A stretch of DNA of 64,000 bases from Flavitalea plasmicola (GCF_030546645.1 NZ_JAUOTO010000006.1:558001-622000), one strand, 5' to 3'. Shown: positions 51,122-61,426, counted from the first letter of the stretch. Notes: generated by a model from the letters alone, not told the origin. Made by a program: numbers and translations.

Positions 51122-52429
51122 CTATCTGCGCCTATTGCGCCCACCACCCGGCGGCGGAGGATTCTTCCCGTCCTTATTATCCCGGCCTTCACGGTTGTCC
51201 CGTCCTTCTCCCCGGCCTTGCGACCCTTGCTGGCCGCCGTTGCCACCCTGCTTCCCGCCGCCTTGCTGACCCTGTCCCGATCCCTGTCGCTGATGCCCGG
51301 GCTTCTGATGCCCATGCCGCTTTTTTCTGTCGGCTTTTTCCAGCGTCTTCAGGCTGATCTGGCCAACAAGATCCACAAAACCACCCTCATCTTCTTTTGG
51401 CTTGCCCGTGCTTACTTCTACAGGTTCCAGGCTATCCGGCACATTATTCTGAAGATTCAGCTGCCGGATCTTTCTAACCCTTTCAATGGTAAGGGGATAT
51501 TGCTTATTGCTGTCCGGCAGCACATACCACATGAGGTTCTTGAAAATATCTTTCTTGATGAGAATAGCCGTTCCTTTCGCTACCTGCAGCGTTTCTGCGT
51601 TATCCGGGAAGTTCTGCAGGGCATCCAGGTAAGTATCCAACTCGTAGTTGAGACAGCATTTCAGCCTGCCACACTGACCGCTGAGCTTACTTTGATTGAT
51701 TGAAAGATTTTGATACCGGGCGGCAGTGGTATTCACCGACTTGAAATCGCTCAGCCAGGTGCTGCAGCATAATTCCCTTCCGCAGCTTCCGATCCCCCCA
51801 ACTTTGGCGGCTTCCTGGCGGGCGCCGATCTGGCGCATCTCTACCTTGAGGCGGAATTCTCCCGCATATAATTTGATCAGTTCACGAAAATCCACCCGGT
51901 CGTCCGCAATATAAAAGAAAGTCGCTTTTCTGCCGTCGGCCTGTATCTCCACTTCGCTCATTTTCATGTCTAGCTTCAGCTGACGGGCAATGGCTCTGGC
52001 CCGGGTCAGGGCGTCCTTTTCTCTGGCCTTATTTTGTTTCATGATGTCCAGGTCCTTGTCATTGGCCCGGCGCAGGATCTTTTTTATTTCGGGATTGTTC
52101 TCCTCCACATCCTTTTTCTTCATTTGCAGGCGAACCATCTCTCCGGTGAGACTCACTTCCCCAACGTCAAAACCACTGACCCCTTCTACACTGACCAAAT
52201 CCCCTTTTTCAAACAGCTGCATGGTGGTATTTCTATAAAAATCCTTACGGCTACCCCTGTTAAAGCTGACTTCGATGATCCGGCAACCACTTTCCGGGTC
52301 GCTGAAAGGTAAGTTCGCAAGCCAGTCATGCACATTGAGCCGATTACATCCCCCTGTGCTGCATCCTCCGTTACTTTTACAGCCCGATGGTTTCCCCCCC
52401 TTGGCTGTACCGCAATTGCTACATCCCAT
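51122..52429 (-). CDS. ricT: RicT/YaaT-like PSP1-domain protein with Cys-rich N-terminus and Gly/Arg-rich tail
   Basis: 435 residues from the ATG at 52429; a TTG two codons upstream is rejected. The N-terminus (about 1-30) carries six Cys in MGCSNCG and GCSTGGCN-type spacing. The PSP1 domain spans about 90-190 and the RicT core continues to about 290, with SCGRELCCSTWLSDF and CGRLKCCLNYELD holding further Cys. The last 90 residues are low complexity, Gly/Gln/Arg-rich, ending GGRNRRR. In Bacillus RicT works with RicA/RicF, binds iron-sulfur clusters and affects RNase Y. It follows holB here, as yaaT follows holB in Bacillus. Confidence 0.85.
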   Translation of the reverse strand: MGCSNCGTAKGGKPSGCKSNGGCSTGGCNRLNVHDWLANLPFSDPESGCRIIEVSFNRGSRKDFYRNTTMQLFEKGDLVSVEGVSGFDVGEVSLTGEMVRLQMKKKDVEENNPEIKKILRRANDKDLDIMKQNKAREKDALTRARAIARQLKLDMKMSEVEIQADGRKATFFYIADDRVDFRELIKLYAGEFRLKVEMRQIGARQEAAKVGGIGSCGRELCCSTWLSDFKSVNTTAARYQNLSINQSKLSGQCGRLKCCLNYELDTYLDALQNFPDNAETLQVAKGTAILIKKDIFKNLMWYVLPDSNKQYPLTIERVRKIRQLNLQNNVPDSLEPVEVSTGKPKEDEGGFVDLVGQISLKTLEKADRKKRHGHQKPGHQRQGSGQGQQGGGKQGGNGGQQGSQGRGEGRDNREGRDNKDGKNPPPPGGGRNRRR

Positions 52430-52694
52430 ATCCAAAATAAATTAACAATTAGGAAAAAAATCGCAAAAAGAAGCATATAACGGCGGAGGCAGAAGAATGC
52501 TACTGACTTGTAAAAACTAAATTATAAAAATATATCAGGTGCAAAATGTCTCTGTTCCTGGCGTCCCCCTTACACAACTATTCATCTCTCCCGGGCCGCT
52601 TCTTTTCACTAACCCCATTTAGGGTTGTCCAAATATACTATTATAAAGCTAAATTTTACTTTTCCCCCTAAACTAAGCGAAAAGCGCCAACCGT

Positions 52695-53921
52695 TTAATT
52701 CACCGAAGCCAACGTCCGGTGGGCCAGAATATGATACAGCTTTATGGTCAGTGCATGAAAAAGCATCTTGGCGTGTGCATTCCTTTCGATATAATAAGCT
52801 GCCCGGTCCAGCTCCTCGATAATAGCCCGTTGCTGGGAAACATCAGCTATCTTATTCAATCTCAAAGCAATATCTCTTTCATTGTCAGGTATTGCCGGCG
52901 CCGCATCCCCCATGTACCGCAGCCGGATGGACTGTTCCAGTAAATGGTTGAAATACCGGAGGAACTGCTTCTGACGCTCTCTGCCCGATTTGCTGATCTC
53001 ATCTATCCATTTCACCTGGGCCACCGGCCCGGTCTTGAGGATGGCATTAAGCCATTCCCGGAGGACACCCTGCCAGTCATCTTCCGCATGGCGGATCAAT
53101 TGCAGCGCTTCATGGTAATTCCCCTCGCAGAGGACGGCCGTCTGCCGGGCCTGTTCCCCAGGCACACCTGCCCGCTCAACCAGGGCTTTTTCAATGGCTT
53201 TGGCATCCGGCAGGGGTATTTTTACCAACTGTGTTCTGGACAGGATGGTCTGCAGGATAAGCGATTCATTCTCAGCTACTAGTATAAAGAGTGTATTGGC
53301 CGGAGGCTCCTCGATGAGCTTCAGCAGCTTATTCCCCTCGTTGCCCAGGTATTCCGGCATCCACATGACTAATACCTTATATCCGCTTTCAAAGCTCTTG
53401 AGGCTCAGTTTGTGAAGAATGTCGTTGCACTCCAGGGCCGTTATATTCCCTTGTTTATTCTCCGCCCCGATGAACTGCAGCCAGTCATAGGCATTGCCAT
53501 AAGGGTGTTGCCGGATAAATTCCCGCCATTCGCTGATGTAGTCGGTGCTCACCGGCTTATCGCCAGGTTTACGGGGAATGACTGGGTAGGAGAAGTGAAT
53601 GTCAGGATGGATCAGCTGCCCCGCTTTGACACAGGAAGCGCACGCCCCGCAGGCATCCAGGGGCAAGGCGGCCTGGCCCCCTATTCCGGTCGGAGAAGGG
53701 GCAGGCTCTTCCCCAAACAGGGACGGACCTGCCGCAACGGCAGTAGCCTGCGGCCTGTTTACTTTTTCGCAGACCGTGTATTGCGCAAATGCCAGGGCCA
53801 ACGGCAGCGCGCCGCTGCCTTCATTCCCGAGGAATAGCAGCGCATGGCTCAACCGGTTGTGTTCCACTAACTCAACCAGCTTCTGTTTGATCTCCTCCTG
53901 CCCGATGACGTCTTTAAACAT
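52695..53921 (-). CDS. holB: DNA polymerase III delta' subunit (clamp-loader)
   Basis: 408 residues. The N-terminal AAA+ domain has the degenerate Walker A GNEGSGALPLALAFA (no Lys-Ser/Thr, as expected for delta') and the four-Cys zinc module with LDACGACASCVKAG. Further motifs are VMWMPEYLGNEGNKLLKLIEEPPANTLFILVAEN and SRTQLVKIPLPD, typical of HolB. It is part of the clamp loader that opens the sliding clamp. A long insertion at about 35-65 between strand and zinc module is Pro/Ala-rich. A minus-strand TATTTTTG lies 8 bases ahead of its ATG. Confidence 0.88.
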   Translation of the reverse strand: MFKDVIGQEEIKQKLVELVEHNRLSHALLFLGNEGSGALPLALAFAQYTVCEKVNRPQATAVAAGPSLFGEEPAPSPTGIGGQAALPLDACGACASCVKAGQLIHPDIHFSYPVIPRKPGDKPVSTDYISEWREFIRQHPYGNAYDWLQFIGAENKQGNITALECNDILHKLSLKSFESGYKVLVMWMPEYLGNEGNKLLKLIEEPPANTLFILVAENESLILQTILSRTQLVKIPLPDAKAIEKALVERAGVPGEQARQTAVLCEGNYHEALQLIRHAEDDWQGVLREWLNAILKTGPVAQVKWIDEISKSGRERQKQFLRYFNHLLEQSIRLRYMGDAAPAIPDNERDIALRLNKIADVSQQRAIIEELDRAAYYIERNAHAKMLFHALTIKLYHILAHRTLASVN

Positions 53922-53929
53922 AAGAGTAC

Positions 53930-53961
53930 AAAAATAAAAAACCCCCGGCGCAAGCCGGGAG
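53930..53961 (-). terminator. terminator of the glutathione peroxidase gene
   Basis: On the minus strand GCCGGG-type arms (53944-53949 with 53954-53959, loop GCAA) extend to a partial stem ending in AAACT/AGTTT, followed by a T-rich stretch (53941 down to 53930). It lies 22 bases after the peroxidase stop. Confidence 0.8.
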
Positions 53962-53982
53962 TTTAATCCAGTTATTTATAGA

Positions 53983-54507
53983 TTAGTTCAGGTATTTCGT
54001 GATCTGCTCGTCCATAGGCTTCACCTTGCTGGGAAACACCGCCACCAGCTTACCCTTTTCGTCAATGAGGAACTTAGTAAAGTTCCAGCCGATGACGGGA
54101 TCGGCCACCCCCATCTTCTTAGCTTCTTCCGTCAGATACTTAAAGAGAGGATGCGTATTTTCTCCGACAACATCCACTTTTTCAGCCATGGGAAAAGTAA
54201 CGCCATAATTCTTTTTGCAGAACTCGCTGATCTCCGAATTGGTGCCCGGCTCCTGCTGGTGAAAATTGTTGGCGGGGAAGCCCACGATCACCAGCTTGTC
54301 CTTGTACTGCTCGTATAATTTTTCCAGATCGGCATACTGAGGGGTAAATCCGCACTTGGATGCCGTATTGACGATCAAAAGCTTTTTCCCCTTGTATTTG
54401 GAGAGATCGATGGTTTTTCCATCCAGCCCCGGTACCTTGAAATCATAAACGCTTGTGACACCGACGCCGGCCACCAGGAAGATTGATAGGAATAGAGCGC
54501 GTAACAT
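53983..54507 (-). CDS. glutathione peroxidase-type thiol peroxidase
   Basis: 174 residues with a Sec-type hydrophobic start (LRALFLSIFLVAGVGV), probably exported. The catalytic cysteine lies in NTASKCGFTPQYADL, with Gln in VGFPANNFHQQEP and Trp/Asn in GWNFTKFLID, the tetrad of the family. The Cys type is expected to use thioredoxin rather than glutathione, but the partner is unknown. It reduces peroxides in the envelope. It is monocistronic with a clear terminator. Confidence 0.88.
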   Translation of the reverse strand: MLRALFLSIFLVAGVGVTSVYDFKVPGLDGKTIDLSKYKGKKLLIVNTASKCGFTPQYADLEKLYEQYKDKLVIVGFPANNFHQQEPGTNSEISEFCKKNYGVTFPMAEKVDVVGENTHPLFKYLTEEAKKMGVADPVIGWNFTKFLIDEKGKLVAVFPSKVKPMDEQITKYLN

Positions 54508-54635
54508 AGTTAATGATTTTAGTTGAAGGTATTTACAATTATTAAAGTTTTACAAAGATTGAACGCTAAAGTTTAAATTAGAGAAAGATTTGAATGATGG
54601 ACGGCATTCCCTCCGGATAGCCGGGCAGGATTGTC

Positions 54636-56030
54636 TCAATGCCGCTCATAGCATCCCAGGTCGGGCAATCCGACAGGACGGCTGTTGCCATCCAGGTCAA
54701 GGGACACTGCAGTGCCCAAACCCTTGTCGATCAGCGGCGACTCCGCCTTCAGATGGAAATTGTAAATGCGCCGGGTATTGTTGACACTGTCGAACATTGG
54801 GTCGGCATTGGCGATCATATTGGCAACAGTTACATCGCCCGGAGTTGATTTGACTTTCCAGTCGCAATTGGAAAAGCCTACATGGAAAGCTGTAGTGCCT
54901 TGCCGCGAGACCTGCACCTCATTGTCCACATTGCCATTATTTCCCCAGAAGATACAATTGATAAAGTCGGCTGTTAGATCATTTGTCAGGGTCGCGCTCC
55001 CTTGCAAAATATAATTGCTGACGGACAGCACAGGTTGTGTGTGAGCGATCAGCTCATTGGAGTAGCTGGCGGCCGTACAATGCAGGAACTGGTAGCTCCC
55101 CCCATCATCCAGCACGATATTTTTCCCGCAATTGCTGATCAGGCAATTGGAAGCCTGTATAGAGGCGCCTGTTCCTGCTATGCCCGCATCATAACTATTA
55201 TCTATTATACACTCCTCCATCGATAGCTGAGGAAAACCTCCTGCCGGAGGCCCTACCACCACGACAGCCTGGTAAGCGTTCCTGATAGTAGTATACTGCA
55301 GCTTATTATTGGTGCTGGATTGCCTGAAATAAATGCCCGGCCAGCTGCCCGGAAAATCACGATAAGGATCGTCCAGCCTGTCGCTTTGAAAAACAACGCG
55401 GTTGACGGTGTCCTTTCCGCCCGATACCTCCAATGTTCCGTCCACCAGCAAGGGTGCATCCGCATGCGAATAGATCCGGCATCCCTGCTGAATGGTGAGA
55501 TGCGCAGTTGTATCTACCCGCAATCCACCCAGGATAACATAAGGTAAGGCGTTATCCCAAACCACGTTTCCTCCGATCACCGCGTTCCTAAGGAAATGCG
55601 CATTTTGACCCCAGGCCTGCAGTTGAATATACCGGCTCACGCCATTAAAGCTTACTTGTATGCTGTCGTCTACCACAAAAGGCAGATTGGCCGCACCAGG
55701 CTTTATGGTCACCGCAACAAATACGTAAAGGGAATCGCCCGCTTCCAGTTCCAGGTTCTGCTGCTGAGGTCCCGCAGACCCATCGATATTGATGGCAAAA
55801 TAAGACCCGCTGCCGCCCATTAATTTAACATCCGATAAACGCAGTTTCTGATCATTCCCATTGATGATCTTGACGGCCTGCGTCACCGAGCCGGTGGAGA
55901 CGAACACCGTGTCGAAGAACAAAGTATCGGCGCTAAACTGGACGATGGCGTCTTTGCTGGTATTGAAGTTATCTTTCCTGCAGGACAAAAGGGTGAGGGC
56001 GACGACCAGTGGTATGAACAGCTTGTACAT
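54636..56030 (-). CDS. right-handed beta-helix lipoprotein
   Basis: 464 residues with a lipoprotein signal ending LLSC (Cys17). An Ig-like N-terminal domain (about 25-135, ADTLFFDTVFVSTGSVTQAVKI) is followed by a parallel beta-helix with repeated strand-turn units rich in N, D and G (ECIIDNSYDAGIAG, NCLISNCGKNIVLDD), ending DLDGNSRPVGLPDLGCYE. That ending is common in secreted right-handed beta-helix proteins of Bacteroidota. No pectinase catalytic signature is visible, so a binding or structural role on the surface is as likely as lyase activity. It follows radA by 42 bases on the same strand. Confidence 0.8.
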   Translation of the reverse strand: MYKLFIPLVVALTLLSCRKDNFNTSKDAIVQFSADTLFFDTVFVSTGSVTQAVKIINGNDQKLRLSDVKLMGGSGSYFAINIDGSAGPQQQNLELEAGDSLYVFVAVTIKPGAANLPFVVDDSIQVSFNGVSRYIQLQAWGQNAHFLRNAVIGGNVVWDNALPYVILGGLRVDTTAHLTIQQGCRIYSHADAPLLVDGTLEVSGGKDTVNRVVFQSDRLDDPYRDFPGSWPGIYFRQSSTNNKLQYTTIRNAYQAVVVVGPPAGGFPQLSMEECIIDNSYDAGIAGTGASIQASNCLISNCGKNIVLDDGGSYQFLHCTAASYSNELIAHTQPVLSVSNYILQGSATLTNDLTADFINCIFWGNNGNVDNEVQVSRQGTTAFHVGFSNCDWKVKSTPGDVTVANMIANADPMFDSVNNTRRIYNFHLKAESPLIDKGLGTAVSLDLDGNSRPVGLPDLGCYERH

Positions 56031-56072
56031 CGGGCTAAAAGTACGAATACTTTGGAAGGTCTGAAAGAGCTG

Positions 56073-57446
56073 TCAAAAAAGATATTGGTATACTTCCTCT
56101 ACTCTTCCCACCGGCATGATCTCGATATTGGATTTCTGGTTGTTCAGCCCCTTGATATTGTATCTGCTGACAAATATCTTTTCAAAACCCAGCTTTTCGG
56201 CCTCTGCTATCCGTTGCTCGATGCGATTCACCGCCCGGATCTCGCCGCTGAGACCTACTTCACCCGCAAAACAATAATGGGAGGATAGGGGAGTGTCTTC
56301 ATAAGAGCTAAGCAATGCACATAATACGGCAAGGTCAATGGATGGATCCTCCACTTTCAACCCTCCCGCAATATTGAGAAAGACATCCTTCATGCCAAAA
56401 TGGAAACCGCCCCTCTTTTCCAGCACGGCCAGCAGCAATTGCAGACGACGCAGGTCAAATCCACTAACGGTTCTTTGCGGCGTGCCATATACAGATGGTG
56501 TCACCAATGCCTGCACTTCTATCAGGAGAGGACGCTGCCCCTCGTTGGTGGCAGCAATCGCCGTGCCACTCAGCTGCTCCTCCTTTTGAGTGATCAGGAG
56601 CTCGCTTGGATTGCTCACCCCACGCATCCCGTCTTCGGTCATTTCATAGATGCCTAGTTCGGCCGTGCTGCCAAATCGATTCTTCAGCGTACGCAGGAGC
56701 CGGTAAGAATAATTCCTGTCGCCTTCGAATTGCAATACCGTATCCACCATATGCTCCAGGACCTTGGGGCCCGCGATGGTGCCATCTTTGGTGATATGTC
56801 CGATAAGGAACACAGGCGTCTGGGAATCCTTGGCAAAGCGCTGAAATTCCGAAGTGCACTCCCTTATCTGCGAGATGCTGCCAGCTGATGATTCGATATA
56901 AGGAGATTGCAGGGTCTGTATGGAGTCCACGATCACCAGGTTGGGCTTTAATTTTTTTATCTCCTGGAAGATCACCTGTGTTGATGTCTCTGTCAATAGA
57001 TAGAATTGATCATTGTGCATCTTCAAACGGTCTGCCCTCATCTTGATCTGCTGCTCACTTTCCTCTCCGCTGATATAAAGAATGATCTGGTCCTTTAAAA
57101 GCAATCCGTTCTGCAGGAACAACGTACTTTTTCCGATGCCCGGCTCTCCAGCCACCAGCACGATGCTTCCCGCTACAATCCCTCCGCCTAATACTCTGTT
57201 GAGCTCTGCATCCGCCGTGATGATCCTCTCTTCTTCCGCGCTTACTATTTCACGCAAGGGTAAGGTCCGGACATCTTTCTTCCCGGAAGAAATCTTCTTC
57301 CAATCATTTTCCGCCAGCTTGTTGTCTTTTGTGATGACTTCTTCGACGAAAGTATTCCATTGCTCACATGAAGGACACTTGCCCGACCACTTAGCGCTCT
57401 CATAACCACAATTACTACAGAAGAAAGCGGTTTTTATTTTACTCAT
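56073..57446 (-). CDS. radA: DNA repair protein RadA (Sms)
   Basis: 457 residues. An N-terminal zinc ribbon CSNCGYESAKWSGKCPSC (10-27), Walker A GEPGIGKST, the KNRFGS motif that defines RadA, and a C-terminal Lon-protease-like domain (LAVLCALLSSYED, CFAGEVGLSGEIRAV) are all present. RadA aids branch migration and processing of recombination intermediates. The start is the ATG at 57446. It is followed by the beta-helix lipoprotein on the same strand, an unlikely functional partner. Confidence 0.95.
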   Translation of the reverse strand: MSKIKTAFFCSNCGYESAKWSGKCPSCEQWNTFVEEVITKDNKLAENDWKKISSGKKDVRTLPLREIVSAEEERIITADAELNRVLGGGIVAGSIVLVAGEPGIGKSTLFLQNGLLLKDQIILYISGEESEQQIKMRADRLKMHNDQFYLLTETSTQVIFQEIKKLKPNLVIVDSIQTLQSPYIESSAGSISQIRECTSEFQRFAKDSQTPVFLIGHITKDGTIAGPKVLEHMVDTVLQFEGDRNYSYRLLRTLKNRFGSTAELGIYEMTEDGMRGVSNPSELLITQKEEQLSGTAIAATNEGQRPLLIEVQALVTPSVYGTPQRTVSGFDLRRLQLLLAVLEKRGGFHFGMKDVFLNIAGGLKVEDPSIDLAVLCALLSSYEDTPLSSHYCFAGEVGLSGEIRAVNRIEQRIAEAEKLGFEKIFVSRYNIKGLNNQKSNIEIMPVGRVEEVYQYLF

Positions 57447-58056
57447 TCAGTAAAGGTAGTGGATGATTCCGGGGGAGGAGAGAAGAAAGGCATAAAAAGT
57501 AAAAGGGCCAGCTAAATCGCCGGCCCCTTACTTACTAACCCATTAAATTCTTGCACTAAATTACAAATTAGCGCCACATAACAAAATAAATTTTTGACGG
57601 TGTGAATAACTTTAAAGGGGGTAAAAATCGGTTTTTGAGAGGCCTGAATATCCTTATTATTATTTGATAATCAATACGATATGGGAAATTAGCAATTTCC
57701 CTGTCCCGGGGCCGCTCACCGAATAAGCCCCAATAAAATATTGAAAATTAACATCGGCAGGGAGCTTCACAAATTACCTGAAATGTGACTGTCTTTTTTG
57801 CCTGGCGACTGCCTTTTTGGCAAACCCAATAGCCCCGCAAAGATATGGGCAAAAAAAATATGTGCGATTCAAATTAAAAGAACATTAAATTTTCATATTT
57901 TCGTCTTAGGAACTAAATATATTATTTAATATAATGTATTTGACTTTTCCCTATCCTACCAAATAAGCAACACTTCTTCACCTCGTCAATTTTTGCAGAC
58001 ACAGCCCTCGTTTGCTGTTGCCTGATTTTTAGTACTTAAACAAAACTACTACTCAC
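57447..58056. other. intergenic region with hairpin and SusC promoter
   Basis: 610 bases without a gene. A hairpin, GGGCCAGC (57505-57512) with GCCGGCCC (57519-57526) and one mismatch, lies upstream of radA. TGTATTTG (57935-57942), one base from the TAnnTTTG box, lies 115 bases before the SusC ATG and is its likely promoter element. The rest is AT-rich, with a short stretch before the SusC start that is partly shared with 63340-63440. Confidence 0.45.
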
Positions 58057-61000
58057 ATGAGAAATCTTCATCAACTGATGACGTGCATCTTATTGCTCGT
58101 CACGACCGGTTTATTTGCCCAAAAGAGGCAGATCACCGGTACGGTCACAGACCCCTCGGGCGCGCCCGTTCCATCAGCAACTATTAAGATCAAGGGTACC
58201 AATTTGGGTACCAGTGCCGGTTTCGACGGCTCGTTCAAATTGGATGTTTTGGACGCTAATGTTCTTATTATCACCGGTGTAGGATATGAATCCAAGGCGA
58301 TAAAGGTAGGTAACGCTACTAATTTGTCCGTTCAGCTCAACACTGACTCCAAATCACTTAGCGAAGTGGTGGTTACCGGGGTAGGTACCGCGACTTCCAA
58401 GCGGAACCTGGGTTTTGCGGTCGAAAGCGTCGGCGGGGAAAAGTTGCCACCGGTGCCAATAGCTTCGATCGATCAGGCCCTGATCGGCAAAGTCGCCGGA
58501 GCCCAGATATCGACCGTATCCGGCAACCCCGGCGACCAGGTGAACATCGTTTTAAGAGGTATCAACACCGTTCAGGGTGGAACAAGGCCCATGGTGTTAA
58601 TGGATGGAGTGGAAATTCCCTATGCTAACTTAAGCACACTCGATCTTGCGCAGGTCGCAAGAGTGGAAATAGTGCAGGGTGCTGCTTCTGCCTTCCTGTA
58701 TGGCGCCCAGGGAGCCAATGGAGTTATCCAGATCTTCAGCAAAAAAGGAAGCAAGGGTAAAATGTCCATTAACCTTTCCTCCAGTTATGGGTCCTCCTCT
58801 TTTATTAACAATGGACATTTCCGCAACTCCGCCCTGCATCCTTACCTGACGGATGCGAACGGGAACATCATTGCCTATGATACGCATGGTGGCTTCAACA
58901 AAGGAGACGCGTTGACGATCGATCCGGCCACCGGAACGATACTGGGAGATATGGCTTATCGCTTTGGTTCCGAAAATAATCCTGACCCTGTTTCTGGCGA
59001 AGGCTCCAGCCACTCCCGCTATGGGATATTAGACCCCTTGAATCAAAACAATCAGACCTATAAGGGAAGCCTGCACTATTATGACCATTTTAAACAGGTA
59101 TTTCAGAGCGCGCCTTCTTACAACAATTCTTTGTCCATTGGGGGTGGTAACGAAAAAGCAGATTATAATATTGCCATTGCGAATAACAGGACAAACTCTG
59201 CTTTGCTGAAGGACAATGGCTATATAGACAGAACGAACGTTACCGCAAACCTTGGAATGGAATTGGCCAAAGGTCTGACCTTTCGTTCGATCACGAATCT
59301 GGCTTATACAAAGAATACGCTGCATCCGGGGTTGGGAGCTCCCGGCGGCGGGGGAGGCATCGGGTATCCCGGTTATGGTTATGGCACCAGCAATGCCGGT
59401 GTGGGCTCCGTATATGGATTCCTGAATACCCCTTCCTTCTTTAGCCTGGAAGACACTATCGCCGGGGGGGTGCCTGCCGCCGGCTACTATATTTCCAATA
59501 TCAACATCGGCGCCAATGCATTCAATCCTTTCTATCAAAAATATTACAGTAAAGGTGATGGCAAGCGATATGATATCATCCAAAGTTTTGAGGCCAGTTA
59601 CAAGTTAAACAAATTTGTTACCCTGAACGGCCGTTATGGGGTCACCTATAAGAATGAAAATGATATCTGGACGTATTATAATCAGACCCTGAACGCCAAC
59701 TCTCAATACTACAGTACCTGGTCTTCCTATAATAATGGCACCGACAATACCGGTGAAGTTAATAATTTTTCGTATGACCAAACCAAGCAAAACTTATTTA
59801 CAAGCGCTGCGATCAAATTGGATTTTGAAAAGGACTTCCATCTAAAACTGCCTATTCAATCCACTACGTTTGCAGGATATGATTTCAGAAAGGATGTTTA
59901 TAAGGAGATAGGCTTCAACGGCTATTCCTTACCCTTGCAGCCGCCATTCGCATTCCTCTCAACGCAGTCGCAGTCACTGATCACTCAATACAATGAAACC
60001 AAGGTAACTTATGGCTATATCGTGGATCAGAAATTTGACATCGGTGACTGGGCAGGTGTGGCGGGCGGTTTCCGGACGGACTATTCTTCGCAATTTGGTG
60101 AAGGTCATACGCCATTCACCTTCCCGCATGTAAACGGCTATGTCAACCTGCCGTCCTTCAGCTTCTGGGAAGGGATCCGGGATGTGCTGCCCAACTTTAA
60201 ACTGAGATCTTCTTACGGTAAGGCCGGTATTCAACCTGGCGCTTATCAAAGACAATCCACTCTGAATGGACAACCCACAGGAAACCAGGCAGCTTATGCT
60301 AATCCAACGACAGCCAATAACCCTGCCCTAGGGGTGGAAGTCTCGGCTGAAACGGAATATGGAACTGACTTTACCGTGGCGCCAAGCCAACAGGGCAGCT
60401 GGTTTAAAAGTCTGAATTTCTCTTTCTCTTACTGGAAGCGACACACGGATAATGCCATTTTTGCACGAGTGTTGCCGATGTCCACCGGCTCGTCCAATAT
60501 CGTTGACAATGTCATCACGATGCATTCCAGGGGTTGGCAACTGTCGGTGAATATCCCGGTGGTCCAGACCAAGACCTGGAACTGGGACTTTACCGCCAAT
60601 TTCGGCCACCAGGTCTCGATCATCGATGGTATCGTAGGCGGAGATATCCCGCTGACAACCGGTGCGGGCTCATCGAGCGAAGTTCTGAGAGCAGGAACCA
60701 AGATCGGCCAGATATATGGTTACAAGATGTTGACCAGCGTGAACCAATTGAGGGCAGATGGGAAGACACCCTTCATACCCACCGCAAACCAGGGCGATTA
60801 TTCTGTTGCCAGCAGCGGTTATGTGGTCAATAACAAATCGAAGTGGTTATATATCTCCGATGAGCCAACGGTGTTGGGCGACCCCAATCCAAAACTCACC
60901 TCCTCATTTATCAACAGCGTTAGCTACAAAGGATTCATAACATTGGGATTCCAATGGGACTGGATCTATGGTACTCATCTGTATGATCAGACAGACGAGT

Positions 61001-61407
61001 GGTTGTACAGGGAAGGGATCAGCGGTGATTGGGACAAGCCGGTGACGATCAATGGCCAAAAAGGCGCCTGGACCGCCTATTATGCCAGTGCTTATTACGG
61101 GCTGGGAACGACGGCACACGGCGTTGGCAACAATATTACCAAGAGCTTTTTCTATCACGACGCGTCTTTCTGGAGGTTGAGGAACGTATCGGTTGGAGTC
61201 GACTTTGCAAGATTTGTCTCACAAGGTTGGCTTAAAAAATGCCAACTGGTGCTGAGCGGCAGAAACCTGTGGACGATCACTAAATACCCCGGCCTGGACC
61301 CTGAGATCAGCTCCGGATCTTCCAACTCAGCATTTGACAGAGGTATCGATCACAGCACCATTCCCAACATGAAAGCGTACCAGGCTACTATCAACATTAG
61401 TCTTTAA
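58057..61407 (+). CDS. SusC/RagA-type TonB-dependent outer-membrane transporter
   Basis: 1116 residues. A signal peptide (about 1-21, ending FAQ) is followed by a carboxypeptidase-D-like regulatory domain (about 25-105, ITGTVTDPSGAPVPSATIKIKGTN), the TonB box region LSEVVVTGVG, a plug domain (VEIVQGAASAFLYGAQGANGVIQIFSKKG) and a 22-strand barrel to the end. SusC proteins import glycans or other large nutrients with a SusD lid and TonB energy. The SusD partner lies 19 bases downstream. The substrate is unknown. No glycosidase or sigma/anti-sigma pair adjoins this pair in the window. Confidence 0.95.
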   Translation: MRNLHQLMTCILLLVTTGLFAQKRQITGTVTDPSGAPVPSATIKIKGTNLGTSAGFDGSFKLDVLDANVLIITGVGYESKAIKVGNATNLSVQLNTDSKSLSEVVVTGVGTATSKRNLGFAVESVGGEKLPPVPIASIDQALIGKVAGAQISTVSGNPGDQVNIVLRGINTVQGGTRPMVLMDGVEIPYANLSTLDLAQVARVEIVQGAASAFLYGAQGANGVIQIFSKKGSKGKMSINLSSSYGSSSFINNGHFRNSALHPYLTDANGNIIAYDTHGGFNKGDALTIDPATGTILGDMAYRFGSENNPDPVSGEGSSHSRYGILDPLNQNNQTYKGSLHYYDHFKQVFQSAPSYNNSLSIGGGNEKADYNIAIANNRTNSALLKDNGYIDRTNVTANLGMELAKGLTFRSITNLAYTKNTLHPGLGAPGGGGGIGYPGYGYGTSNAGVGSVYGFLNTPSFFSLEDTIAGGVPAAGYYISNINIGANAFNPFYQKYYSKGDGKRYDIIQSFEASYKLNKFVTLNGRYGVTYKNENDIWTYYNQTLNANSQYYSTWSSYNNGTDNTGEVNNFSYDQTKQNLFTSAAIKLDFEKDFHLKLPIQSTTFAGYDFRKDVYKEIGFNGYSLPLQPPFAFLSTQSQSLITQYNETKVTYGYIVDQKFDIGDWAGVAGGFRTDYSSQFGEGHTPFTFPHVNGYVNLPSFSFWEGIRDVLPNFKLRSSYGKAGIQPGAYQRQSTLNGQPTGNQAAYANPTTANNPALGVEVSAETEYGTDFTVAPSQQGSWFKSLNFSFSYWKRHTDNAIFARVLPMSTGSSNIVDNVITMHSRGWQLSVNIPVVQTKTWNWDFTANFGHQVSIIDGIVGGDIPLTTGAGSSSEVLRAGTKIGQIYGYKMLTSVNQLRADGKTPFIPTANQGDYSVASSGYVVNNKSKWLYISDEPTVLGDPNPKLTSSFINSVSYKGFITLGFQWDWIYGTHLYDQTDEWLYREGISGDWDKPVTINGQKGAWTAYYASAYYGLGTTAHGVGNNITKSFFYHDASFWRLRNVSVGVDFARFVSQGWLKKCQLVLSGRNLWTITKYPGLDPEISSGSSNSAFDRGIDHSTIPNMKAYQATINISL

Positions 61408-61426
61408 TCATTAAAACGCACCGACA

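Noticed and set aside
52430-52694. Possible RNA gene between holB and ricT
   Set aside because: 265 AT-rich bases with only a short AACCC/GGGTT pair; no tRNA, riboswitch or conserved RNA fold could be recognised.
57505-57526. Hairpin upstream of radA as a terminator
   Set aside because: No gene on either strand ends into it, and its stem has a mismatch and no good T-run, so its role is unclear.
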